This document shows, piece after piece, positions 43,701 to 54,313 of a stretch of DNA of 64,000 nucleotides (its first letter is position 1; each line of letters begins with the position of its first letter). Under the pieces are notes generated by a model. It saw only the letters and a program-made list of their open reading frames with translations, did not search any database and had not been told where the DNA came from. A program made the position numbers and the translations under genes. The DNA is from Corallochytrium limacisporum (lineage: Eukaryota; Opisthokonta): NCBI GenBank assembly GCA_002811645.1, contig PDIP01000060.1, positions 56,000 through 119,999 on the forward strand, read 5' to 3'.

Positions 43701-46700
43701 GCAGCCGGACAGAGTGTTGATTTCCATAGTCCGTGTACCGACCATTCTTCCCAGCCTACGCATGTGTGCCCCCGCGCCCGGTCCCACAGTGCCAAAGCTT
43801 CTCTCACAGTGATTACCTCCCCTACGTCGTACCTTCCTCTCGTTGCCTCTCTCCTGATCTAATCCTTGCAGATCAGAATTCGACTATTGCACATCAGTCA
43901 TTATTATGACAGCCTTTTCAGTATAGAAATTCTGACAATGACGTCGCAACCGAGGAGTGCCCAAAGGTCGCCTATCTCCAATGTAAAACTTGCCCAATGG
44001 CCTGATCGAACAAGACGGGAAGGCACCTCGCTCCATTGGGAAGGTCGTTTGAGGACGAAAATGATGTGTTATATTTCTCCCAAATTGCAAATGTGAACTC
44101 ATTGTATGTTCCGGCTAGAGGAAGACATACATTAAGTACAGAATCACCTACGTCTGTAATTCCAGACACATACTATGTGTTGGCATCATTCATAATATTT
44201 CTTTTCACCACCACCCCTACCACTCGTAGCATACAAGCGAACATGGCGTTAAAACCTAAGACATGCGCCTTCATCTCTTCTCAACCGTGAGCTCATAATT
44301 TGATCCCATACTTTCACACCTAGACATGGGGCTAGTCTGTGGTGGGCCCATAGACTCCCGGATTACGGCACAGTGTCAGCACCGCAAATAGACCGCTAAG
44401 TGTTTGTGTGGGTTTTCATCCTCTTAGAAATCCATTTGTTTTTGCCTCTTTTGTGCCTTCTGTCACTATGACACAGTAACAGTTGGCCATGAGCTTCCAA
44501 CCCGCAATGGACTCCCCTGAGTTAAGTGTAAAGAACCATTAGAGGGCCCCAGCTCGTCCACTGAACCGTTCTCCGTTCTCCGCTTTTACTTCCTGGTAAA
44601 GGGATGCAATTAATTGGTACACTAGGCGTTTCCAACTCCGTTGGTTTTGTATGTAACAGAAGAAATAAATATTCTTCAGTACGTAATTGCTTGCTTTTCT
44701 AGACAGCTGTTTGCTAGAAAGGGAGCATGTGCCACAAAAGCCAATTCCCCTCAAATCAGGAAAGCATAAGTACGGAAAAGCAAAGAGCAAGATATTTTTT
44801 TTGGCAGCCCCTGTGTCCACTGCCTTAAGGTCCAACCCAATACCTGCCGGGTGACAACGAAAAAAGAAAATTTTGAAATGAAATATTGGGCCATCATCCA
44901 TTTTGTCAGGTCCTGAACTTAATCCTTCGGTAAATACAGACACGCTACCAATTCACAGAGATTGGTACAAATTTTATACCCTCCCAGAAACTAAAAGTAC
45001 CAACCCTCATACCTACCCTCCTGATGATAGTTTGGGTAGTTTTGCTGCCCTCAAGGACAAATTATTGGCATTAAGGTCCCACTTGCTTGCTATACAATCC
45101 TTCTCGCAGCTTAGCAAACACCCTCCCTCACCTCTGTGGCTCTTCCAGATAAAGCGAAGAAATTTTGTGTTTTGATTAGTGAATTCTTACACGTTTGGTT
45201 TACTTTGTGAACACGCCTGCGTCCCTTGCGAGTATCCTCCGAAACCCATACCACTCCTCTTCGAAGGCAGGTGTTGGACTAAGAGGACTGGGAACATTGG
45301 GGGAGATAAGGAGACAAGTGAAGCGTCAAACAGTCCACCGGTGGGCTGCAAGCGAATCAGTGATAAAGCTTAGATGCAGACAACGGCCCCTGCTGGAGTG
45401 TCGAGGCCAAGGAAGACCTCACGAGACAAAAAACTTTCCAGTTTCACTCTCACTTCACACACTCTTTTTTTGTATAGCTTATGTATGTATTTACTCATGC
45501 CGTCCTGGGCTGTAATGGCGATATTCATGAGAGTGAACTTAAGATTTGAGGTAGAAAATTTATTTTCTTCACCTTTCGTTCAGCTGACCGTTACTCACAA
45601 GGTGGGGCTAAGCTCATATGGTTTTTTTTTGTTCTAGAGCAAAACATTCCCGTAATCTACGAGTCTGTGGGTGGTAGTACGGGCGTCTGTGGGGCTGAAA
45701 GACGACGGAATGTATTCAAGCTCCGACCTCCGCGGTGGATTTCTCCCCCGCCCTACCTTTTCTCTCTCGAAGTCAAATACACAGGAACCAGTTAAAGGGA
45801 ATGAAGAAAACGTCCAGCCCTAAGAAGAATATACAAAACTGCCTGCAGTATTCTTCTAAGAAAGATCACCACGCGGAAAACGGTCTCGACACTGGCGCAA
45901 CCAAAGCGTCCAACTTCATTTTGCAGCCCTCACTTCCTTCGGCTTCTCTGACGAAAAAGTCGCACTCGTTACCTCACTTGCCGAAATTTCGATACATTTC
46001 AAACTCCAAGAACCCACTAACGTTTCCATTTCTTTCCGCCTCCGTTCCCGTCTCCGAAGATGTTTCACCTCCCCCTCCCTCCCCCGTACACAACAATGCA
46101 GGTCACTTTTGAACGACTTCCCAGCAGCGGACCCCAGCAGCGGACCTGGTGTCAGTGGCGGACAACCCACTGCTGCCATCACGCATTTCACTGTGTCTCT
46201 CGGAGACTTTTTGCCCCCTCCCCCCCCCCTCCCCCGTCTCCGCACTTGTTTGGATGCGCTGTACTTCTCTCTCAAAAATATTCATCGCCTTCGAATACAT
46301 TTTATACCAGAACCTAAAATTTTTTTCTTCTTATGGGTTTCGTCGCGCTTGTGCGCGGACCGACCCCCCACTTTTTTCTCCTGTGCTTCTCGGCGACGGA
46401 AGGGTCCCATCGTGCTTGCTGGCGTGCATTGAAGGGAAAGGGGTGTCAGAGGAGGGAAAGGGTGGGGTGCCAGTCAGAGAAGGGGGAAAAGGGGAAAAGC
46501 GGGGCCTCCTGGCCCTTACCACTCCTTCACCGGACGCAACGGAAGAGAGGAGGGGAAAGGGCACCGGGCACGGAGCGTGTAGGCGGTGGAGGGGGCTGAG
46601 ATGGGGAGAGCATGGGCCCTATTGCGCGCATCTTGTCGACCTGAACCGATGATATCCATACATGCAGTATTGAAAAGCCAGCAACCAAAATTTAAGGGAC

Positions 46701-47028
46701 CACCAAAACTCCGAAGTGACTGTTGAGCACATAGAGTTAAAAAAAATCTGCCCATTGCTTGCCCCTCGGTTTCCGGGCGCTGGGGGTGAGGCCATCTCTC
46801 ATTTCTCTCTCCGCACTTTGTCCTTTCTCCGGTCTATTGAGTACCGGGCGCAAAGAGAGGGGGGGTTGAACCCTTTTGTTTTTGCCTGCTGGAAATAGAC
46901 CAGGGCAGTCGTCTAGCGACCTATGGTTGTGCTCCTTGCTATTCGCTTGCAAGGGGACACAGTGACAGTAAGTTGTAAGGCCAGGCCGATATAGGATTAC
47001 GTTGGGATGGTTGAACGAGAGATCTGCT

Positions 47029-47036
47029 ATTTAAGA
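47029..47036 (+). promoter_or_regulatory. TATA-like element upstream of the 135-aa gene
   Basis: TATTTAAG lies about 90 bp before the ATG at 47124, at a spacing comparable to the TATA-like run before the 200-aa gene. Confidence 0.3.
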
Positions 47037-47109
47037 TGATCTGCTGACGATTCCTATCAGATATTTGGATGATCTAATCAAACCTTAGTACTATACAAAG
47101 CGAATTAAC

Positions 47110-47121
47110 AGAACACATACA
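47110..47121 (+). promoter_or_regulatory. Shared leader element AGAACACATACA
   Basis: AGAAC is followed directly by ACATACA, ending 2 nt before the ATG. These are the same two short words as at 433-443 and 28558-28569, in reversed order. Confidence 0.4.
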
Positions 47122-47123
47122 CA

Positions 47124-47531
47124 ATGGTCCTTATTGGCTTCATTCTTCTTGGCGGTATCGTCATTATTGGCGCCGGCATTAAGACCAGCACAACTCTGAT
47201 TGTGCGGAACAACAACAAGCGGGCAGCCCGCAAGTTGCGTAAGGAAATGTACAAGAGCATCGGGAACACTTCGACTCTTAGTTACAAGCAGCTCAAGGAG
47301 CTGGACAAAAAGGCACTAAAGTACGGCGATGACCGCCTCGCAAAAGACCTCGAGGATGTCAACCTGATGCTTCCCAGTGTGCGTCGTATGCTGGAGGACT
47401 ATGCTCGTACTCAGGCCACCCCAACTCCTCGTTACACCATGGTTATGCACGAGGGGGATCTTCCACCCCGCTACAGCGAGGTTAGCGAGTTCGACCTCGC
47501 CGATGTACAAACCGTCGCTATTGCCGCATGA
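47124..47531 (+). CDS. Orphan single-pass membrane protein with PPxY motif, 135 aa
   Basis: ATG (acaATGG) to TGA. The N-terminal 20-25 residues are strongly hydrophobic (MVLIGFILLGGIVIIGAGI). They are followed by a basic stretch (NNNKRAARKLRKEM), so the protein is probably a signal-anchored, N-out membrane protein, though a cleaved signal is possible. A charged helical region (about 45-95, QLKELDKKALKYGDDRLAKDLEDV) leads to PPRYSEV near residue 114. PPxY is the ligand for WW domains of Nedd4/Rsp5-type ubiquitin ligases, and small PY-motif membrane proteins often act as adaptors for them; that role is inferred. Codon usage is like the firm genes. No family recognised. It shares leader and 3' elements with the orphans at 447 and 28586. 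Confidence 0.8.
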   Translation: MVLIGFILLGGIVIIGAGIKTSTTLIVRNNNKRAARKLRKEMYKSIGNTSTLSYKQLKELDKKALKYGDDRLAKDLEDVNLMLPSVRRMLEDYARTQATPTPRYTMVMHEGDLPPRYSEVSEFDLADVQTVAIAA

Positions 47532-50302
47532 CTATCCGTCGGGGAGTATGAAAACGAGAAAGAAAAGACAGAAAACATCCATCATATCATAGACCAACAT
47601 TCGATGCCGCTGGCGTCCCGTGCATGACCAAACAATACGTTTGCATCCATTGCATAGTTGCATCATCCATACCATACCATTCCATTCCATCCATATTGAC
47701 ATACATATATACATAGAACACCATTCCATCATTAACATAACACATTAACCACTCTTGACCATGCTCATTATCTGTTCACGTTTACCATGACTTACAGTAT
47801 CTCCTCATGCTGATTGTAATGGTAGCTCTGGTGTGTCAACGTACACGCAGCGTACCAGATATTCTCTACAATTGATCTTAAATCACACCAGAATCAATTA
47901 CGTCCCTGCACACATGGCGCTACTCGCCTTATCGAGACCTCCATCATTACCCCATTATACAGTTTCGGGGCTTACACGGAGCCAGCTGTAGATGCCGCCC
48001 AAACATCCGAGTTGTGGCATGTGCAGACCATGTTCGAAGGTTACGATACAACTCCCAAGTTCAACCTCCCCCGTCTGAGGCCGCCTCTCCCCGGAGTATC
48101 ACGAGCTCCCGCCACTCCCTCACTGCTCAGCCGTGTTGGGATCCGCAGCCTCTCAATTTTCTTCACCCTGCGGTAACAAAACCTATAGCACTTTCCCATA
48201 CAGTATATATTCAGTATTGAAATGGTGTGGTGCTCTCCGTAGGGAGGTATAGATTCCGGGGGCAGTAGCCCGCCTCCCATTCGCGCTGCCTCGTAACACC
48301 GGGACGGGCGGAGCCTAGCGTACACACCCCAACACCTCTGCAGGACGAGAATAACTCCAAAAATTTGACACCAACTTTTTCATGAGGGGGTGACACGACT
48401 TACACTGCGTAGAGCCTCAGAGTGCCCACACATCTTGAAGCAATCATCGCGCCCTGTTGTAGCCATCTTTCATCGCCACAACCTACTTAGGGGCCTATTT
48501 TTGTTGCTTTGCAGTTTTCACCCGGTTCTGACCCTTACACATTTTTAACTCTTGGAAGAAATTGGTGGGTGGGTTTTCTAGAAACCGCCGGCCCGTGTGT
48601 TGTCAGTACAAGTGGGCAGGTGGGGCTGGTACACGATAGCCGGGCGCCGCCGTTGCAATCTGTGATGCGTCTATGAGTCCACAGAGTGACCGTAGGAGAG
48701 ATTGTGCATGCTGGCTAGCTGAGCTGCGTATGCTGCACTAAGTAAAGAGTCCTAGAACATCCCTCGCAGCGAAAGGTAACGTGGGTGTCTGGCAGTTCTG
48801 ACGCTCAATATTCCTATGGGAGCCGACCATTGACATTTCCTGTCCCTTCACCCTGAGGGAGTGTGTACACACGTACCTCTGCATCTCCGCCTCACCAAAC
48901 CTTGCCAACTATGAAAGCCCCTTGGTGGAGTTCCAGAGCTCCAACCCCCATGGAATAGAACGGAAACTGAATGAACAGGAAGGTCGTGGGTGATGTCGGG
49001 ATCCCATCGCTGGAGGAGCGTGGTAGTAAGGCATGTGAATTGTTTCAGAGATCGGTAGCGCACGCTTGAACGCACCGGCATCGTGTACAAGAGGCATGCA
49101 ATTTATGAACATGTTGATTCTTACACAGACACCTTCAACGAACCATAAACATCCAGTCACAACGCTATCAGCAGCTACCATCCACTGATGTGCATCATCG
49201 AAGACGAAGAGGAGACACGATAAAGCGACCCATTCACTGCATCGAGCGAAACACTTCAACAAGTCACTAAGTTTCAAAAAAGGCAGTACATCTAAACTGC
49301 AAGCTAGCGATGCAAGCCCAGCCGCACCCGTTCCTTAGAGTATCTTCCTCTCCTCTACCGAGGCCAGTCAGGGGTCTACGTTTGATTGGTAGGCCTCCCT
49401 TCCTCGGGCCAAGGAACCTGTTCCCTACCGGTCAGGACGGCACGGATCTGCGAAAGGAAAGGACCAGCAAAGGCAAAGTGAATTTACTATGAAGTCGTGT
49501 ATAGCAAGAATTACATTAATGGCTCTACAAGAAAATGCATGGAGCTCCTCCCTCAGTCTCGACACAGCATATAGGAGTCCATTTTTCACGTCCTGCCTTC
49601 CGTGCGGGGGAGTGGGACTCGATTGGCAAAATGAACGGTGGGAGTCTATTTAACGTCCTTCCCTCACTAAAGCACACCCGCCTCCTCGGGGGGACGGGAT
49701 GGGCCAGTCTCAAAACACACACAAATGGAACACCAAAAGAAATTCACACATAAAAATTTTGTGAAAGAATCTTTGGCAAAGATGGCGCTCGCAAAATGGC
49801 CGAGTTTCGGGTGGGCGAAATTCGACCAACTAAAGTAAACCATAAGTATACCTCATAGTTATGTAGATCAGTATAATTAGTATTAAATTGTGTTATATAT
49901 ACTGCATTCAGATTCCTTATATAAGGACAATGCGTTCCTGGCTTTCAGTACTTTAAGTACTGCTGTGGAACCTGGGGGTGAACCGCAACTTCAAAGGCAA
50001 ATGGCCAGGGCCTTTCGAAACAATGCATGTTCTTCACTCCGGGCAAGTAAACGGTTCCTTTGGGAGCTGGGCAGTGCACTTTCAGCCGTCCTGCATTTTT
50101 GTGTTAACACTGACCGTCCCCCAATACTACACGCTTTGCAAGGAAACCATACCACTCAAAGGTAGATGCACAGATGCAACACTATAGTATCAATATGTGT
50201 ACTCCATAGGAAAGCTATAAGAAAGTACAAGATCGTTGAAGAGTGCTATGGAGCTGAACTTGGTAAGTTTCAGTTTGCGATCGGAATACTTCACAATTCA
50301 CA
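47532..50302. other. Intergenic region upstream of eL29
   Basis: About 2.8 kb. It begins with a short degenerate ATTCC/CCAT-rich run (about 47670-47700), probably 3' flank of the 135-aa gene. The rest has no supported gene. AT-rich sequence near 49830-49920 and the final 100 bp are candidates for the eL29 promoter. Minus-strand ORFs near 48.9-49.3 kb open only with non-ATG codons. Confidence 0.5.
47546..47554 (+). promoter_or_regulatory. 3' element GTATGAAAA after the 135-aa gene
   Basis: GTATGAAAA starts 14 nt after the TGA stop. The preceding bases are GGGGA, close to the GGGAGT before the copy at 29215. Confidence 0.4.
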
Positions 50303-50476
50303 ATGGCTAAATCAAAGAACCACACTTCCCATAACCAGGGATTCAAGAACCACCGCAACGGTATCAAGAAGCCCAAGAAGCAGCGCTTCATGTCCATGAA
50401 GGGCGTGGACCCCAAGTTCTTGAAGAACATGCGTTTCGCTAAGAAGCACAACCCCAAGAAGGCTGTCAAGGCCTAA
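50303..50476 (+). CDS. RPL29: 60S ribosomal protein eL29, 57 aa
   Basis: Complete short gene, ATG at 50303 and TAA at 50474-50476, easily missed at 57 codons. The product starts [12 protein letters not shown], runs through [13 protein letters not shown], contains the family hallmark [18 protein letters not shown], and ends KKAVKA. This is the eL29 family almost end to end. The length matches the short form of yeasts (about 59 aa) rather than the extended animal form. It is a very basic large-subunit protein near the subunit interface. Codon usage is extremely biased (AAG, AAC, CAC, CGC), as expected for a highly expressed ribosomal gene, and gives a useful codon reference for this genome. No intron interrupts the coding part. 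Confidence 0.97.
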   Translation: MAKSKNHTSHNQGFKNHRNGIKKPKKQRFMSMKGVDPKFLKNMRFAKKHNPKKAVKA

Positions 50477-51340
50477 GTTGTTCGCAACCCTATTATGATT
50501 TTCAAATCAATAACCAGAAATTCTCAACGGAACCTACCTAAGATGACAATAGTGTGCAACATTGTGCAGAACTGGGGAACTTCCTCGGGATCGAATAGCT
50601 TCTAACATATCCAAAACTTTTTACATTTGATTGGGCGGACTGTACACATTCGATACATAGCAATCGCAGGGTGACTGAACATCACAATGACATGAAGAAG
50701 ACTTTCAAATGTGGAAATTACGAGTCCACTGTCCATGCTTCGCGTCTACTTTGGTATGTCCACGTCAGTCTTTGATCCGGTCCCGTATCTCTTGCATATC
50801 ATATAGTAAATCCAACATAAGTGTCTTATTTTCCTTAACTTTACAATATTTTGCAATGTTTCTCTGACGGCAATGTTAGGTTTTGTAAGGGTTTTAGCTT
50901 CTCCGAAGTTGAAGTCACGGCTGTCTGGCATGACTAAAGGGCACAATGGCTTCGCGCTAAAGATATCAACTGGTAGCAATCCCTACCGCTCAAAGCCCCC
51001 ACCCTTTCTCTTATTGGCCCCGGCGAAACCGGGAGCGGGAGAGACCGAACGTGGAAACTCTTTATTTTTGAATTATTAGTACCGCAATGATAGCTGAATC
51101 GAGAGCAATTTAAATATTTAAGATTTACTAGAGCTGTTCCTACGTCGATAAAGTATGCATCAAAGCAACTAGCGCAAAAATCAAGTTCTGCGATATCGTA
51201 AACCCCCTTTACAAGCACCGTGATCGGTGAATGCACAATGGTGCCGCGGTGAGATTAATTTAACAACAATGAAGGGTTGGATCCCCTTCTAGAATCTCTG
51301 TTGGAATCTTGAGTGTTGTGACATATTAAGAAGTACCGAA
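50477..51340. other. Spacer between eL29 and the glycosyltransferase gene
   Basis: 864 bp, AT-leaning, with no supported gene. It should contain the eL29 3' end at the left and the glycosyltransferase promoter at the right. No clear TATA box seen. Confidence 0.6.
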
Positions 51341-53482
51341 ATGCTGCCTGCGGTCAACGGCAGGGATGGCAGCAGCCACCGTCGGCAGCTCAAACCCACA
51401 GGAGGAATTAGCGGCCGGTTTACTCTTCGCTACCTCCTACTGACTGTGTTTCTGATTGTTGCCTACGTTTGGTACTACCACTCCACAGACGTCACTGACG
51501 GGCTTCCATGGGCATCTGGTGGTCCACTTGAGTGGGCCGGGAGCAGAAAATCGAGAAACGGGACTGCGAGGATCACAATGCTGGAAACAGTTCTCCAGCA
51601 AGAACCACAAGTTCCGGAGAATAACTGCGGCCACGTCGGGGCTCCCATCACCGAAATTAACTTTGGTAACCTTCTGCTGGCGGAAGGGTCTAAACTCGAA
51701 TTGTACGCATTCGACCACTCTGAACGGAGGGTCGGACTGGAACACCAATGGACGCTGGTACAGAGGGCGAAGGGAAGTCCGAAGGGTGACGCGCCGCCAA
51801 AGTGTACTGGTGGTCAAAGCAGCCTTTTGATTTGCGAAGGATTTGCAGCGGGCAGCATATGGCAGGTGCTGGCCACCATTACCAATGACCTGCACCGGGC
51901 CTGTACCGCGAGCATGGTGGTCACCGTGCGTCCGAGCGATGCGCTTATTGTGCCTGCGGAGTCAGGCAAGGACGTGCCGAGTGCGAACGCGAAAAGGCAG
52001 GATCTGTTGTTGGTCGGTGCCTACATCAATCAGCCGTCACGAACCACGAGCATGGCCCTCGACCAATACATTCTGAAGAAAGTGGATGAGGTGCGCTGGT
52101 TCTTTGTGGGATCTCGGCCTGAACGGGGCAAGATTGGCGTCTCGCCGCCGTCGACTCTTCCCATTCCAGTCAAGAAGCACAGCCAGCTTGACAGTTTCAA
52201 CCAGGCGATGGATGATGAGCTTGATGAGGAATCCGGAGGACTTGCGGAAAAGGTCTACTTTGCGGGCCTGGATCGCGGCATTTATATTGTCCGGTGCTAT
52301 GTGAGAACCAAAAAGTCTGGCAACTGGCTCTTTATGGATACTCTGGTGACGGTTAAGGGCGCAAAGATGTCCATGTATGCGCATGAGCCAGGTACCTTCC
52401 CTGTTAATGAGGCATTGCAGCCCATTCCCTTCAAGAAGGGCAGTTTTCTGCCCAAATGCCATAGAGGTGGGTCCGGAGGACCGGGAAAGGGTAAACCATG
52501 GTCCTTCGACCTCGACCGTCTCCTGGGTCCGGTGAAAGGGGAATTTGAGCGCAAGCGGCTGGCAAAGCAGAGGCCGAACACCGACAAGGATCCCAGCCAA
52601 GTGGACCATGAGAACGTACTCATCTATTTGAGCTTTGCGAGTTCAGAGTACGCGTTGCTTATGCGCAATCTGGTCTGTTCATGGCGTGCCCAGGGTGTAA
52701 AGAACTTGAGAGTCATTGCCTTTGATGATGATACATACAACAGCCTGAAGAACTTCCTCTCACCTCATGAACTCTACGATGGTCGGAGTCTCTTTACTCC
52801 AGGAGAGAAGACAAATTACGAATACGGCCAAAAGGAAGTTTGGAGGCGTATCATGCACGTCAAGACCCGCTTTATTGCGGAATGCATCAATGCAGGGCTC
52901 GATGTTATGATCATGGATGCCGATACTGCATTGCTGGCACCTATCGACACTGATCTTCATCAGCGCAGTGCACGATGCGATATTCAGTTCCAAGCGGACG
53001 CAGGGCGTGGTATCGAAGAAGCTGATCTTTGGGCCAACGTGGCCACAAATGCAGGCGTCTACTTTGCGCTCAGTAATCACCGTACACGTCGGCTGTACCA
53101 CGCCTGGCTTGATGCCTACGAGTGCGATGAGGCACGACGTGAGCAATTGGCTCTGCAGATTGCTTACCATAACCTCATTCGGGGGCAATGGATTCTGCAC
53201 AACCCCGACATCCGGCCCTTGACCTTGCGTGGCGAGGAAGCGGAGTATGTGATCAAATTATGCTACTTACCCTTTGACATTTATCCGAACGGCAACTTCT
53301 TTCTGTTCCAAGAGGACTTTCGGAAGGTCTATGGTGGGACCGTCCAACCGAAGCTCTTGCACGCCAATAAGGTCAACCAGGATATCAAAGTAAAGCGGGA
53401 CTACCTCCAGCAGTACGGTGGTTACTTCTTGGATCCGACAAATGACCACCGCTGTGCTCCGACACATGGCAGAGCACCTTAG
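51341..53482 (+). CDS. Type II membrane glycosyltransferase, nucleotide-diphospho-sugar transferase family, 713 aa
   Basis: A short cytosolic N-terminus (1-27, basic) is followed by a single signal-anchor helix (about 28-47, LRYLLLTVFLIVAYVWYY), typical of Golgi glycosyltransferases. Residues about 90-370 are an uncharacterised luminal region with scattered cysteines that may fold as beta-sandwich domains. The catalytic domain occupies about 425-700. It has VLIYLSFASSEYALLMRNLVCSW at the start, the DAD (DxD-type) metal/nucleotide-sugar motif at 526-528 in MIMDADTALL, NAGVYFALSN, and a late FFLFQEDF/LLHANKV segment. This layout is that of the Nucleotid_trans family (GT77-like arabinosyl- and galactosyltransferases). 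The sugar and acceptor cannot be told. Start is the first ATG and the length is reasonable. It probably acts in the Golgi lumen on glycoproteins or cell-surface glycans. Confidence 0.83.
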   Translation: MLPAVNGRDGSSHRRQLKPTGGISGRFTLRYLLLTVFLIVAYVWYYHSTDVTDGLPWASGGPLEWAGSRKSRNGTARITMLETVLQQEPQVPENNCGHVGAPITEINFGNLLLAEGSKLELYAFDHSERRVGLEHQWTLVQRAKGSPKGDAPPKCTGGQSSLLICEGFAAGSIWQVLATITNDLHRACTASMVVTVRPSDALIVPAESGKDVPSANAKRQDLLLVGAYINQPSRTTSMALDQYILKKVDEVRWFFVGSRPERGKIGVSPPSTLPIPVKKHSQLDSFNQAMDDELDEESGGLAEKVYFAGLDRGIYIVRCYVRTKKSGNWLFMDTLVTVKGAKMSMYAHEPGTFPVNEALQPIPFKKGSFLPKCHRGGSGGPGKGKPWSFDLDRLLGPVKGEFERKRLAKQRPNTDKDPSQVDHENVLIYLSFASSEYALLMRNLVCSWRAQGVKNLRVIAFDDDTYNSLKNFLSPHELYDGRSLFTPGEKTNYEYGQKEVWRRIMHVKTRFIAECINAGLDVMIMDADTALLAPIDTDLHQRSARCDIQFQADAGRGIEEADLWANVATNAGVYFALSNHRTRRLYHAWLDAYECDEARREQLALQIAYHNLIRGQWILHNPDIRPLTLRGEEAEYVIKLCYLPFDIYPNGNFFLFQEDFRKVYGGTVQPKLLHANKVNQDIKVKRDYLQQYGGYFLDPTNDHRCAPTHGRAP

Positions 53483-54313
53483 CATAAGTCTACGCTGTCT
53501 CGAAGGAAGAAGTGTAACCCTCTCCGCCCATGACCAAGGTGACAACAAATGGGTGCATTGTCGGGCCCTCAGAACCAGCGGGAAAAAGATTCGAAATATT
53601 TCGTGCATATCTATAATTTTATTGTATAGTTGTGTACAAATATACAATGCGAATCAATGCCTATAGTGAGAGTACGAGCCCTCCCTTTCACACCCTTGAG
53701 CTTGCGGCCCCTGCCGTGAAGCGAAATCGCCGACCGAGGTCCTCTGCGAAACCCAACCAACCGGCCTACCAACGCGCTACCCTGCGGGCCCCTTGCCCGC
53801 CTTCCCCAGGAGGGAAACCGAGCAAGGGGGATTGCGCCCCCCCCCCGGGACTGGAAGGGACCCCAAGTGGCCCCGTTGGACGACTCTGCGCCCCCGTTCC
53901 GACAGTTGGAGGTCTCACCACAGATAGAGAAGGAGGGACGGAGGAAAAACAAAACAAAAACGTAAGTTAACAGAACTTTTCATTTTTAGAATTGGTAACA
54001 AGCTGCAATTGAATAAGGATGACATAATAACTGTAAAATTGATGAAAGTGATCTTTTGCAGTGAAGTCTGATCTTTTTGCGGGAACGCGTAGGGATCACT
54101 ATTCGAACAGATCAGTACATTACCAGTACCAAACTATTTATGTCGGAGAGTTTCTGTAGATCAACATATAACCAAAACCTGACCAAATACATCGGATACA
54201 TTAGGAAATCGTGATCTTTAGACCGGAACCTAAAGCTCTCGCAATGTGAGCCACAGTACTGGCGACAATGTAGACAAGCGCATAGGTTCCGTCGACAGCG
54301 AAGGATCGATACC
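53483..54313. other. INO80 upstream region
   Basis: 831 bp. A GC-rich block with a C10 run (53837-53846) and nearby G runs lies in the middle, and AT-rich sequence near 53970-54200. No gene is supported. ORFs here are short and frame-hopping. Confidence 0.6.

Larger units (their letters stand above)
34635..47123. other. 12.5-kb gene-poor region between divergent heads
   Basis: The largest gene-free stretch. Composition is mixed and ORFs are short. Features include the doubtful secreted ORF at 36294-36647, a C10-G11 palindrome at 38714-38734, a perfect inverted repeat at 40698-40717 and a pyrimidine/purine-rich zone near 45.7-46.6 kb. An approximately 25-bp imperfect duplication (around GCTTGCAGCCC near 36676 and 36932) is also present. 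No tRNA, rRNA or transposase signature seen. Non-coding RNAs or decayed mobile DNA are possible. Confidence 0.5.

Noticed and set aside
48909-49277. Minus-strand ORF of 122 codons upstream of eL29
   Set aside because: It opens with TTG and the first ATG lies well inside; no family match and unremarkable codon usage.
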